Source: Melieria omissa
Taxonomy: Eukaryota > Arthropoda > Insecta > Diptera > Ulidiidae
DNA length: 64,000 bases
NCBI GenBank assembly: GCA_963971225.1
Contig: OZ020267.1
Location: 119,095,891-119,159,890, forward strand
Direction of reading: 5' to 3'
Positions within the stretch are counted from its first letter, which is position 1, and every line of letters starts with the position of its first letter. Made by a program: the position numbers and the translations under genes. Under the pieces are notes generated by a model. That model was not told the DNA's origin and ran no database searches. It saw nothing but the letters and a program-made list of their open reading frames with translations. This document shows, piece by piece, positions 11,246 to 24,400 of this stretch.

Positions 11246-12314
11246 ATAGTGCAGCCGCCGTGGCTCAGTTGGTTAGTGCAATGACTACATGACGCGAAAC
11301 TGAGAGGAGTCACGGTTGCTAATTCGGTCAAACCAGGCCCCAGAGTCGCAAATTCGGTCAAACCAGGCCCCAGAGTTGATTAGGGTTCGTACAGCAAATT
11401 CGCCATACAAAAGTCAGGGCAAGGGCTGCTGGTGCGTTCGAAGTTTATTTGCAAATAAAGTAATTGTTTTTTTTTCTTTCATTCTGTAGTACGTTTATAG
11501 GAAATTGATTTCCAAAAAAATTTTGTTGCTGAAAAACGTCATAAGTATGTTCCAACGTGTTTTAATATGATTTTACTTCAGTTTTTGCTGATTGCCCTCA
11601 AAGCCTTAACGTTTGAATTGCTTGTGTTGCAGCTCTGCGTTTGAAATGAGTTCAACTTGCCATCACTGTTCCTTGCTGCACTAGAAACGGCAAACTCAAT
11701 GAGACATGAACTGAAGGAAAAAGCAACCGAATATCTGCTGACTTTAGCGTATGAAATAATTTATTTCTGCTTTTTGTTGGTACGGGTAACAATCAAAATT
11801 ACTTAGACCAGGAAAACAAGATTGTTCGCAACGTTATATTTACAGCAAATAAGAAAAGTTATCACTTTAAGATGCAAACAATTGACTGGTAACCGGTGCT
11901 GTGCGAATGTTTGGGTAAAAAAACCCGTACACTGTCGGACGATTGGAAAAAGCAAAAAATGGTCTGAAAATCATTTCTCCTCTCAGTTTCGCGTCACGTA
12001 GTCACTGGTTAGTGCGCGGTCCAACAAGTCGCATGCAGAGCGACGCAAGATCGAATACTGCATGTAGTAACACCTAAAAAAAATAACGGGAAACTCGTTT
12101 TCTCTTCGGTGGCTGTCCTCTCAGCTGGAAATGGCAAACCTCTGAGAGTAAAAATTGCCTATGAAAAAGCTCCCAACCTGCCGTTCGGAACCGGCATAAA
12201 ACTGTAGGTCCCTTCCACCCGCGTACAAATTCACACGCACAACACGGGTGGTTGCGGGAAGCTAGGCCTTAGTCTCGCGTAAGCGGGCTGTCGTGCCAAT
12301 CAATTATTATTATT
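11246..12314 (+). mobile_element. tRNA-derived SINE split by a DNA element
   Basis: The head GTGGCTCAGTTGGTTAGTGC resembles a tRNA box A, with a decayed box B near 12050 (AGATCGAATAC). The body (GCTGTCCTCTCAGCTGGAAA, then AAACTGTAGGTCCCTTCCA) recurs at 33126-33240, and the 43984 SINE shares its last part. A short ATT tail closes it. ACATAAAAT flanks both sides (11237-11245, 12315-12323), a likely 9-bp duplication. Confidence 0.7.
11280..12006. mobile_element. 727-bp DNA transposon, 30-bp TIR, 9-bp TSD
   Basis: The ends 11280-11309 and 11977-12006 are inverted repeats of 30 bp with two mismatches (ACGCGAAACTGAGAGGAG is shared). GGTTAGTGC is duplicated on both sides (11271-11279, 12007-12015), and removing the insert restores the SINE box A. 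A 9-bp duplication fits Mutator-like elements. There is a direct repeat of AATTCGGTCAAACCAGGCCC inside the left end. No transposase is seen. Confidence 0.85.
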
Positions 12315-12389
12315 ACATAAAATTAATTTTTCATTAACATTGATTTTTTTTTTGGGTACATGAAATTGAAAAAGACCCACTAGCCAATA

Positions 12390-13754
12390 CATGATACAAA
12401 AATATAAGGTAGAACCGCTGTTACACTTTTTGACACTAAACGTGCTTATTGACGTTTTTCGTATTTGTCGAAAGCTTGACTCGTAATGCCACTTCGTTGT
12501 AATACTAAATTAAAGATATTTACGGTTCTAAAAATATCAAGTTTTTTTTTTAATTAAACACGGAATAGACCTTTCACTGTGACCAACATATTTTGGGCGA
12601 AAGTATAAAAATGTTAATGCGAATTCAACAGCAGATAATTCCTGCAGGATTAAAAACTGTTCAATACATTTTCTAACAATAGTGCGGTAGCACATTTTCA
12701 AAGAAGAACGTTAAAAAAACCTTTAGTGTTATGGCAGAGGCCCTGGTTCGATTCCTAGCGCGGCAAGCAGTTGAGAATTAGAAAAAAAGCACAAGTCAGC
12801 TTATAATTATAGCAATGGTAAAACCTCCATGTCTTCCTTCCATTGTAAGTGAAATCAGCAGTGCTTACATTATCTGTAGCGAGTAAGGCATAAACGGAAT
12901 AGGCCATTTTATTTTTTTTTTTTAAGCCTATTCCAATAGCACATTGCGGCCCCCTTTCGTTTTCCTTCATACCGCTACATTAATAAGTAAAGCACATTTG
13001 GAATGGGAATTTCTTCGGAGAGATGCTTACTTTTTCAATAATGCGTGAAGCGTGTTGGGTAGGCGCTCACTTTCGCATTACTTTACTATACTTAAAAGTA
13101 AACAGTATTTGGAATGAAAGCACGAAGTATTCCGATCACTTTCTTTGCATTTCTTTCTATTTACAATAGTAAGTGAGAGAGTAAGCATGTGTGATCCTCT
13201 TTATACTTTACGAAATAATGCTTACGTCAGGCTGCCATTTCTTTAAAAAGTAATGGGAATTCGTTAGGGAAATATGGAGTACTCCACAACGAAAAATAAG
13301 CATGCTGTAATGCATCGATTCATTGTTCCAATTCCGACTGGGACGGGCTTGGACGGCGTCTGGCGGCGATGAAAATTATAGTTATGTACATCTGCTCTCT
13401 GGGGGGGCTCACACAAGCCAACAACCGATTTTATAAACATTTTGAAATTTCAAATACAATTTTTCCAAATTAACGGTTTAATTAATTAATTATTTATAAA
13501 TTCATTTAAATAGAAATTTTAAATCTAAAAAAGCGTGAATATTAATAAAAAAAATAAAAAAATAATTCTTAAAAACTTGAATTTTTGCCATTCACTACTT
13601 TGTTTCTTTGGGTCTTAAAATCTTTAAAATCTTAAATAGCCCTAATTTAATATAAAGTCGAAGTGGCAAGCTTTTTAAAAATACGACAAACGTCAATAAA
13701 CACGTTTAGTGTCAAACAAAGTGACAGCGGTTCTACCTCTATTTTTTGTATCAT
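12390..13754. mobile_element. Long-TIR DNA element, CATGATAC family, copy A
   Basis: The left end CATGATACAAAAATATAAGG and the right end are inverted over roughly 160 bp, including ACACTAAACGTGYTTATTGA. Copy B at 14175 shares the same termini. A tRNA-like box B phrase (GGTTCGATTCCTAGCGCGG) sits at 12747. I could not find a target duplication. Non-coding. Confidence 0.65.
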
Positions 13755-13762
13755 GTTAGTTT

Positions 13763-13989
13763 CAAGGCGAATTCATACAAGTGATAGCGTTAGGAAAACA
13801 ACAAAATATCAATGTATTTTATATTCTGGGTTTAGATTGTCAAAATCAGCCAATCGAACAAAGCTTGTCTTTTTTTCATTTTTAAATTGTCACAGTTTTA
13901 CACAGGCATTTTGACAATCTAGACCTTTTCCACCAAAACAAAAATTAAATCAGTTGATTCAACGAGGGCACCCGTATTAATTCGTCTTG
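13763..13989. mobile_element. MITE, CAAGGCGAATTCAT family, copy 2
   Basis: The 227-bp element begins CAAGGCGAATTCATACAAGT and ends in the inverse. It has a perfect 8-bp duplication GTTAGTTT at 13755-13762 and 13990-13997. It sits beside the right end of the CATGATAC element. Confidence 0.85.
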
Positions 13990-14174
13990 GTTAGTTTCCA
14001 ATACCCTCTTCGATTGGTTTTCCACATTTAGGCCCTTATTGATATTGAAAAAACTCTTATGTTTTGTTTGGGGAAAAATACATTGTTGTTCATATCTACA
14101 ACAGACAAGGATCGAGTCAGCCGAAAATTCTTCATGAGTTCTTCTTCACCCCACAAAGGCAACTATCCATGCAT

Positions 14175-15056
14175 CATGATACAAATATAGACGGTAGAAC
14201 CGCTGTAATTTGTTTTGACATTAAACGTGTTTATTGACGTTTCTCGTATTTGTCAATAGCTTGGGTCGTGATGCCACTTCGTTTTAATACTAAATTAGGG
14301 CTATTTAAGGTTCTAAGGATGTTTAGATCTTTTTTAAAATAAACACGAAAATTTAATGTGACTAGTACATTTTGTTGCGTAATATTATTAACTGTTAGAC
14401 AAGCAACAACGCAATAAATAATACAAAGGTAAATTACTATGTAATTGTTTTTTTTAATTTCTTACTAATATTCATTTTTTTTGTGTTTTCAAATTGCTGT
14501 TTAAAAACCGTATCCTAAAAAATGTTCGGCATAAAAAGAAACGTTTCGCAACACGTTGCTCTAAAACCAGGAACAACCCACCAAGCAAAATGTGAGAAAT
14601 AGGCAACTATTGTCAGTGCCAACAAATTGGCGACTCACCGATTAATTGGCACGGCGACAAATTAGAAAAACACTTTGTTTTCTAGCACTTTGAAATATCG
14701 AATTGAACTATGTTTTGTATTTCAGTGAGATTGATCGTAATTGAAAAATTTTTATTCATTCGTCAACGGTTGATTCAAGCCTAAAACATCAAACACCAAA
14801 ACTATAAGTATGATGAGTTCATTGCGGAAAATATACATACGGAACTAATACATATTCACATTTTGAGAATCTAAACTCAAAACCCTAAACAAAATACATT
14901 TCAATTTTGTTGACGTAAGAAAATGTTCAATGGATTTTCTAACAACAGTACGGTAGCACATTTTCAAAGAAGAACGTCAAAAATAGCTTTAGTGTCAGAT
15001 GTGCAACATGGCGGCTGAGAAGAAGCAACGGCTCTACCTTCTATTTTTGTATCATG
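14175..15056. mobile_element. CATGATAC family, copy B
   Basis: It starts CATGATACAAATATAG and ends CTATTTTTGTATCATG. The left 160 bp match copy A, as does an internal stretch near 14940-14990 (GGTAGCACATTTTCAAAGAA). No coding potential is apparent. The stretch just outside its left end (14106-14170) recurs at 20157-20220. Confidence 0.65.
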
Positions 15057-15199
15057 ATATGCATATCAAATGCTGAAGGTAGTAAGTTCTTGTGCGTATG
15101 TTGAGTGTTGTAGCAACATGGCAACTCTATCACGAACAAAATGTCCACAGCATATACTTCCATTTAAAATTTCTTGGAAATATCGTTCGATGAAGACTT

Positions 15200-15424
15200 C
15201 CAGTCGATTACATGTTCCCCTCGCCTTTTGACGTTTAGCACTGACGCGCGATTAAAGCGACGCGCTTTTGTATATTCCTTTGCTATTCAGAAATAAAAAG
15301 ATTTGCATACTGAAGGTAAGTGTATAAATTTATTGAAATTGATTTTGTTTACATGAAAAGAAAAAAATTTGAGCTTTATTAATAAACAAAAATTATTCAC
15401 TGGGATATAGTGTTAGCTGGCGTC
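15200..15424 (+). promoter_or_regulatory. piwi: Likely piwi 5' leader with UTR intron
   Basis: A donor-like CTGAAG|GTAAGTG ends at 15315, and an acceptor-like GTGTTAG lies just before the start codon, at about 15415. This suggests a non-coding first exon upstream of 15316 spliced to the ATG exon. It is an inference from splice motifs only; no TATA box was identified. Confidence 0.35.
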
Positions 15425-18400
15425 ATGTCGGAAGATCAGAGTCGGGGCCGGCGCCGGCCCTCGAGGGAGCACCATTCGTCAGGTTCCCGTTCACCCATGG
15501 ACTCCGAATCCGCCGGTAGCGCAATGCGCCGTCAACGGGATGCCGAATCTTTGGCTGAGGAACCGGTAAGCGTAGTTTAATTCACGTATACATGTAATAC
15601 TGTTATGTAGCATGTGTGTTAGTAAGCGTGAGGGGTAGATAACGAGAAAACGCTATACCCCTGCGAAAATCCTATGGTTGCATGTGGCAAAGATCGGTAC
15701 TTTGCATTGACTTTCTGCAACGCAAGCAAAAATGCTGTGCTAAATAATATGATCCGCGTACTTATATTGAAGCAGCTTGCAAGATCTTTGTGGCTCTCTT
15801 GTGGCGCGGCCATTTTAGGCTAATATAAAAACATGAGTTCAGTTCTGTAGGGCAAACCGTCGGTCATATCTACATAAGGTGCGAGTCATAATTATAAGAC
15901 ACTTCGAAAATTTCATTTTGTAGCCTCGCCAAATCTAGGTAGTAATTTTGTTTAGAAAAGCAAAAACGCAGATTAATTTTGTAAAGGGTCCGCTTTAATT
16001 ATAAGCGAAACTTAATATTCTTAAAAATTCCTGTCAAATATACCGTTAGTTTTTATGGGAATGAGTAATAATTTGGGTAGCTGCAATCGTAACAAAATTA
16101 TAGGACACATAGGTTTTTTGGTGTCACATAGGTTTCAATCGGGATCAAGTCGTGTGAACAAGATGGTCGGTCCATAGTTTCACCAGAGCTATATTCTAAA
16201 ACCCTGTTGCTTGCCGACTTGTACGTGGGCAGTCCGATAAGTACTTAGCCCCACCGCCGGATGGTGCCACTATCGTAAGAGAAATTTACTATCGTGTAGT
16301 ACATCCTCGTAGACGCCTACTGTCAAAATTTCAGCCATATTGGATTTGTAGTTTTGTTTTGACCGCGTGTGGAAACGAACGTGTCCGTGGATTTAGAAAA
16401 ATGGGAAAAGAGCAATATTGGTCGGTGATTCGCCAAATTGGTCGCATGGGGCTACGAACAGCTGCCCCATCCACCGTATTCTCCAGATTTGGTTCCGTGT
16501 GACTTCTTTTTGTTTCCAAACTTGAAAAAGTCACTCACCGGGCAGAAATTTGAGTCGAATGAGGAGGTTATCGCCGCCACGGAGGCGTCTAGAAAACGTA
16601 TTTTTCAGACGGGTTAAAGAAGTTGGAGCATCGCTGGGTCAAGTGTATCGAGTTGAAAGGAGACTACGTTGAGAAATAAATCGCCACTTTTCCAAAATTT
16701 TCGTTTTTCTTTTGTAGGCTAAGTACTTGTCGGACCACCCACGTATTTACGTAAATCCAGCAAACAAAAACGCCCGTAACCATAGTCACCTCGGTAACAA
16801 TTGAATACTTGGTAACATGATGAAATAAACAAGGTGAAGCAAGTGGCTGACAGTTTTGTCACCCCATATTCTTATTTTGAAACATAGCAATTGAAATCCA
16901 ATTTTGTTTTGGCATTGAGAGAATATTTTTAACCCCACTCAAAACGTAAAAGCGAAAATATTTTTGTGTTTTAAAATTTTGATCGCTGTGCAAGACAGCA
17001 AACGGCAATACTAGTGTTGAGCAAAAAATCGCAACCGGTGATTTTTTCACTGTGATTTTGTAATCACAGTGTCACATTGCGATTGACTGGCAACGAAAAC
17101 AGCGATTGTAAATCACTATTTTCCAAATCACTGTTTTGCCAAAATCGCTCTGAACAAATGAGAAGCGAATCGCACCTTGACTGGCAACGAAAGCAGCGAT
17201 TGTAAATCACTGTTTTGCCAAAATTGCTGTGAACAAATGAGAAGCGAATCGCACCTTGACTGGCAACGAAAACAGCGATTGAAAATCACTGTTTTGCCAA
17301 AATCGCTGTGAACAAATGAGAAGCGAATCGCACCTTCTCTGCAACGAAAAGAGCGATTGAAAATCACAGTTTTGGCAAAATCGCTGTGAACAAATGAGAA
17401 GCGAATCGCACCTTAACCCTTTCCGACATGAAAATAATGCCGGGCTGTATGAATTGTATGGGCTTTAGTCCAATATATTGGACATTGTGACTGAAAGGAG
17501 GGTTAACTGGCAACGAAAACAGCGACTGTTCACTGTTTTACAATAATGGCTGTTTACAATAATGGCTGTCGTTTCCACCACGAATTACAACTCCATCATC
17601 AAAGTGAAATTTGTATGGAAAGTTGCTCTGTAACTGTAGCAACATAAAGTCATAAAGTTAAAGTTTTTTGGATGTAAATTGCTAAGAACTGGATGTGTAA
17701 CTTCCTTAATATTAGACATTTTCTTCCGACTAACATTTGAATGGAAAACTAATGTTCATTTTTTCGCATTCAAACAAGTCCGCGAGCTGCCGCGTGCGAT
17801 AGATAGATTCTTGCAATAGAACTGTGATTGAAAATCACAGTGATTCAAAATCGCAGTTTTCAATCACAGTGATTTTCACATCGCAATCGCAAATCACACT
17901 GTGATTTGAAAATCGCCGTTTTGCTCATCACTAGGCAATACCAATAATTATGCAGGGCAACGAATCGGAATAATGCAGACTCTTACCTATAGCTCCGAAC
18001 TGGAGCCTAGAAGTTACAAGTTACAGTTGCCCATAAATACGACCACAGACACTATCTGCATCGCTAAAAAAATTATATAAGACGTTCATCGATAGAAGCT
18101 TTTCTCTAACAAAGAATTTTCAGCAAAGCACTACAAAAATAATGAAATTGATGTTTTGATACACCAGGCATAAGTGGGTTAATGCGAACGAAGAAGAAGA
18201 CTTTCATGTTTTAACCCTGCTGTTAGGTTAGAAAAGGGACCATTTGGTCCATACTGCAATTTTCGTACAAAACAAAAATTTATTCAAATTTTTTGTATTT
18301 ATTTTGGTTCATTCATTCTTTACTCAACATAACTGATGTAAAAAATAGTTAATAGTTAAATAGTTAGTCAAAAGTTACAAAGGAAACAAGCCAAAAATTG

Positions 18401-21400
18401 GACCAAATGGGCTTAACCTAACAGCAGGGTTAAGAACATTTTTTTTGGAAAAGTCAGTTTTTCAAAAGCTCTCTTGTCAAAATAAGGGTATGTCATCTAC
18501 TTGCTTCACCTTGTTTATTTCATCATGCTTGGTAACAATTGTTACTTTTTGGTATTCTGGAGCAAATTCAAAAGCTCAAAAGGTGGCAATTGTTTCGAAA
18601 TTTGTTACCTCCCATGATGCAATTATAAAGGTGAGATCTTCCTTGACAGCTTGTTTTTGACACTGTCTTATACAACGAGAACCAATGTTGTCTAGTACGC
18701 TTTCAAAAGAAGGGGAAAAACGACGAAGTAAATTAAAAGTTTCAAATACAAATTAATAAATAGTTATTGCAGCAAATGGTTTAAGGTTAGTTTATTATTG
18801 TGCGCATTTTATTTGATTTTTTATATTGATTATTTTTATCTTTCTATTTATTCTAAAATGAATGCGACATTTAAAAAATGATTTTTTTTACTTCGCGGGG
18901 CAATTCGACATTGGAGGCTTCGTCAAGAAGTTTGTCGCTTATTTTTTCAAATACCGCTACTTCACAACTATTAATTTTGTTAAAGGCAACATTGTTATTT
19001 GTATCGCCTATAGAAATGAATGCTGAAATTTTTTCCCCCTTTTTGTTTAAAAGCATTAAATACAACATTATTTTCATCGACGTTTCTATAAGACAAAATG
19101 TCAACCAATTTTTTCAGTTTTCTGTCAATGAAGAGAACTCACCTTTATAATTTCATCATGGTTACCTCCTATAGGAGCAGGTGACAAGCACACAAAAATT
19201 ATAAAATTCAAATTTCGTGTTCAAATGCGCCTTGAGAAACTGAAAAAAAATGCTTCAGCTGCCAGAATAGGGCTGTTAAGGTACAGTAAGTTTGTTACCA
19301 TATTGTAGCCCATTGCAAGAAATCAGCGGCAATCACAAGGCAAAGATCTCAGGCTACCGGTCTTTGGCTTAAATCAAATACGGGCCATAGTAGGATACTT
19401 TTTCTCTTAGGGCAAGCTGGAGAACTCGATTATTCTCCTCCACAATTTCTCTTCAGTTAAAAGTTCTCTAGTACCATCCCAGACAAAAGTAGCTGGGAGG
19501 ACGGCTCAGCATTATTAATAGGCAGCTTTTGTCAGGTCTTCACTGATGGCTTTAAGTTAAATGGTGCGGTCGGTGGAGGCGGGACCACTGTAGCGTGTTC
19601 TAGCTTCCTTAAGTGTTGGAGATAAGGTATAAATATGTATGAAATAAATGTTCAGTAGGGAAAACTAGTGGGGGGCAGTCAGTCTGAAATTTCTGAGCAG
19701 CTGTGGAGCAATTTCACGAATTTTCTATATTTTTTGTGAACTTTGACTTCGATGTGACGCCATTTAACCCCCTCTCTTTCTAAAATTTATTGGATCATGT
19801 ACTTTTTACCAAACCGCGTAAAATGAGAGGTTCTTCAGCATCGAGAACCCTTTATTTAGAATCCCCATATAACACTAACAGCCTGATTCTGTGTATTATT
19901 GACATTTTTTTTATTATTATTAAGTTTTTATTAAGCAAAAGCTTTGTTGGCATTCTGATGCAACATTGCATAAAGTAAAAAGCTAATTTAATTCGACATA
20001 AGCTGTCAAATTCTCAAAAAATAAGACAAATAAAAAATGGAAGAAAAGTTTTGATAATATCTATTTTTAAACATTTATTAAAAATTCTCACATAGCGATG
20101 ATCGCAAAGATAGCGATGTTCTCTGTGTGTCATGTGGTGCCTAGTGCTCAATCCATGACACAAGGATCGAGTCAGCCGAAAATTCTTTATGAATTCTTCT
20201 TCGCCCCACAAAGGCAACTATCTATCCTATATCCCTACTCTATCCTCCTCAACCGCTAAAAGTGTTAACTTGCACAATTGTTCCATTTTCAATAGGCAAA
20301 ATTTTTGTTGCTGTTGTCAATAGCATTCACACTTTTGACAATATTTTTAGTAATAGAATGCCAATTTTTGACAAATAGCAAAAACTTGACAAGTAGTCAA
20401 TATGGTAAATTTATCAAGTGTACAGAATTGGGCTGTAAATCCTGTCTAAACTAAATGTATATTGTTACGAAAATTACTTCGCCCACATCAGAGCAGGTTT
20501 ATTTGTTTGTTTGGATTGTGCTCAAAAATAAAACACAATAAGCTTAAGCGTATGTTTGGTCTAATGCCACACCTAGGTACTTCACCTCTGTTTTGTATGC
20601 TATACTCTTACCGAGCAAGCGTATTGTACGCATGTGTGGCAGTTTTCTTTTCCACGTAAATGGTACTATGGAGGTTTTGTCAGGGTTTAAATTTAGACCT
20701 ACCCGGACGCACCATTCTTGCGTTAGTTTTGATCCTCTCTGGATTATATCACAAAGAGTGTCCTCAAACCTTCCTCTGGCGATAATGACTATGTCATCAG
20801 CATAGCCTTGACAATTTATGCCATTGCTTGACAGAAGTTCAAGGAGCTCGTCTACCACAAGGCTCCACAGTAGCGGTGACAGTACCCCGCCTTGTGGGCA
20901 ACCTCTGCTAGTGAGCACACTTCTAGTGGTCTTGCCCACTTTCGTTACTGCCGATCTGGTAGAGAGCATGGGTCTTATCCAGCGGCTTAGGGTGGTTGCT
21001 ACCTCTCTGCTGAGCGCCCTCTCTATCATGAGAGGTATTGTCGAAGGCTCCTTCGATATCCAGGAAGATAGTGCTGTGCGCCACTATCTCTTTGTTTTTA
21101 AAATCATCCTGCATTAAACTCGTGAGCTGGAATAGGGCAGTCTCTGTCGATCTGCCTGCCCTATACGCATGCTGTTTTGCATGCAGAGGTTGTCTCTTGA
21201 GTGTCACGGTTCTAATGTACTGATCTAACCCTTCTTTGTGGTCTTCATGACGAAGAATGTTAAACTGATTGGTCTAAACGACTTCGGCTCTGTATAGTCC
21301 TTTCTTCCAATCTTCGGTATAAAAACTACCAGGGCACTTCTCCAGCTAACGAGGATGTATCCTGTTGCTAGACAGCTCCTCATGATACCAGTTAACTACC

Positions 21401-24400
21401 TTAACAGGATCCCTTTGCCTTTTTGCAAGAAAACGGAGGATTCCGCCTAAGTCTGGCGATTTGAAGGGTTGAAAGGTGTTCATGTTCAGGCCCCAAACAA
21501 TCTTTGCCTGGGAGATGACTTCATCTGCCAGCTCCCAGTCCCTTCTGTACGGATGGTATATTGTGCACTCGGCCGGCGCATTCTGTATGGTTGCGCCGGG
21601 GAATGGGGACCTAGAAGAACTAGAGCCCGTTGCTTTTCATTTCGCGTATATCTACCATTCGAGAATTTGAGTGCCATCTTGTTCTCTTTTGGAACCATAC
21701 GTCTCACATCAATTAAATTTGATACGAATTTACTTTTAGACATGCCCTTCGATAGAGAGAATGTGGCGGTTATAGAACAGGGGGCGTGGGAAAAAATTTT
21801 TCATACGGAAAAGCTTCGGAGTTTTAAGCCGAACAGCATTGAAAGTTGGTGTACCGTCGTCTCATAGATGTGTCATTCTATTAGATGGGTAATTTTCTAT
21901 GACCCAACATTTACGCAGTAAAGTCCACGTGAATGAAACTTGGTACGAACTCACCACTTAGTCGTACAATTCGACTAGAAGAAAGTTGTGAGCATTGGAC
22001 AAGGAGGCGTGGGGTACCGCCACAATTTTTATGTATACAGATTGTCCTGTCTGACTGAATGATTGATTGATTAATTTACTATCGCCCAGCCCAAAACGCT
22101 GAGGCTACAAACATGAAATTTGAGCTGTAGGTACTTCTTGAAGAATGCACCTTCGCTAAGACGGTATTTTTTTAATTCGGGGTCTAAAAGGGCAAAACAT
22201 GTGTTAAGGTGTTGTATGAAAAAACGTGATTTAGTAAACATATTGATTTCAAACTTCCTGAAAATACTCTAAATCAAAAATAAATATTGTATAATTTTTC
22301 GAATATTAAAATTTACCTGGGCCAACAATGGGCTAAGGTTTGTTTACGAGAAGACTCAAAAAAAAAAACGAACCGATGCCTATTGACTTCAAAAATTATA
22401 AAAATACTTGAAATAAAAAAAATAAGACGCGTTTCTCATTATTTTCGAAATCTTACTGGATAAACTACGGGTTAAAAGTATGTATGGAGAAACAAATGTT
22501 TTTGAGCCTTTTGACTTAAAGCTTGCTTGAAAGTACTTAAAATGTAAAATAACTCGATACGTGTTAATTTTTCCGAATATTAAATTCGGACGGACGACGC
22601 ACAGTGTCGCAAGTGGGGCCAAAAATACAAAAAGTCGATGTTGCAAACATGATATTTTTTTATATATAGATATGTTGAGATTATACTTCAAATAAGATAA
22701 ATCCAAAATATTTCTTAAAAAAAATAATAAATGTAGCCAGCCATCCACAAAGTTGGGTATTTTGTTTGAACACATATTCGCCAGAGCAACTCACGATTTT
22801 TGTGCTAGATGTAAGTACAAATTTTAGCTTATAGGCTTACACGTTACAAAAATATAGAGATCGGGGTAGTAGGCACCACTTTTTTTGTTTGGTTTGATCA
22901 GCATATGCGAAATCACGTTGCTTTAAAAAAACACGCTCTGTGTAACGAAAAGTGGGGGAAATCGCTAACTTTGGGAGACAATGAAAAAAAAAAGCTTCTC
23001 AAAACTCCTCTTCAGTGATTAGTGCAAAACAAATATACAAGTACGGGGTTTCAAATACCAAAAAAAATAGCTGCGGCGCCCTGCGTCCCTACCTAAAAAT
23101 TTACTTTTTGTAGTGGAAGCTACGGCAATGGTGAGCTGTATAAAGGACAAGGTGGGCACTTTGTTCGTATCATCAAAAGTAAGCAGAATGCCACGCCCAC
23201 TTTAAAAATCTAAACATTTATACCAAAAATTGGATATCACAAGCTGAAAAAATTAATACACTAATTCATAAAGGAAAAGTTTTGGCCACTTAATAAATAT
23301 GCTCCAGCTGCCACGCCCAGTTTTAATCGTACATCGTGGAACGAGTGTCGTAAATAGCCTTCTAAAAATACAGTTGTAGTCGTAGTAAAATGCAAATTTT
23401 TTTGGAAGTGGGCGTGGCAGACCGCCACAAGGCCGCCATTTCTCGATTCGACGTTGCGACTTGCGCCGATATTTCCTGGCTTGCCCTTCCATTTTAGCTA
23501 TTTCTTGATTCGTAGTTTCCAGTTTCGCTGCCATTTGCGCTGACATTTCGCGATTTTCACGGTCGGAAGTCTCGAACATGCCTTTAAGGGCAACCATTAG
23601 CTGGCTCCTGTCCAATGCTTGTAGTGGCGCAACCACTGCAGTCGTAATCTGCAGCGACGCAGCACCTGCAGGTGATTTCTCCACTTTAGCCGACGCCTCT
23701 AGCTGCTGCGTTCCGAACTCGTGTGCAGTCCAATCGACGCCTCGTGCCTCACATGCTTCTCGCAAGCGCAACTGCAACCCCATCTTTCCTCATCAGATCA
23801 TCAGATCCTTCTTCAGCTGGTCCACCTTCAGCAGCTCAAGTTTAACCATGTTTGCGTTTTATAATTTTTGTTGTTTATATTCAGTAGCAAAATCCCACTT
23901 CTGACACCAAATGTTACGGAAATGAGTTCTCTATTATTTCGTCTCTCTGGATTGTGCTTGAAAATAAAACCACTTTAGTTATTCAGCGCAAACGCAGTCG
24001 AAACCAGCAATCACTTTATTTACAAATTTACACTTTGCTTGTCTTTACAATTGCAACTCCTTATTGGTCAACTACTACTATTCCTTGTGTCACCTTTGCT
24101 TGCTCAAATCAGACTGTCCGTCTGCGCTGCACCCGGCTGCCTTTTATACTTGTCTGCTTATCGCGCCGATTGTTCTCGCACATTCCAATTGGACTATCTC
24201 TCGATCGTTCTCACACATCCCATTACCATCGCGAGCCATCCTTGCCATATCGAAATTATAGCAAGTCTGCCGTACTAAAAGTTTGCGTGCCTAAAAGTAT
24301 GCCCGTAAAACATTCATGCATAGCACAGCGACAGAGTGCCTCATCGTTACAATATTATAAAATAATGCCATGGGCCAGCGGTTTGTTTTTCTTTTGCCAA

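Larger units (their letters stand above)
17012..17933. mobile_element. hAT-type element with internal tandem repeats
   Basis: The ends TAGTGTTGAGCAAAA and, inverted, TAGTGATGAGCAAAA are flanked by a perfect 8-bp duplication GGCAATAC (17004-17011, 17934-17941). Both features fit hAT. No transposase is present; the interior is a 79-bp tandem array and multiple AATCACWGTG palindromic phrases. Confidence 0.85.
16816..18527. mobile_element. P-element-like MITE with nested insertions
   Basis: The ends are CATGATGAAATAAACAAGGT and its inverse, closely resembling the P-element terminal repeat known from Drosophila. A perfect 8-bp duplication CTTGGTAA flanks it (16808-16815, 18528-18535), the length made by P transposase. 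It contains a hAT element (17012-17933) and a TTAA MITE (18211-18433). The 35410 copy lacks both and serves as the empty-site reference. Confidence 0.8.

Noticed and set aside
17128..17367. Minus-strand 79-codon repetitive protein
   Set aside because: It is the 79-bp tandem array read through; 79 is not a multiple of three, so the repeated protein frame shifts and has no start context.
18871..19150. Host exon in the second P-like element
   Set aside because: Both strands are open and the frame lies wholly within inverted termini with a 9-bp duplication; a transposase remnant or chance is more likely.
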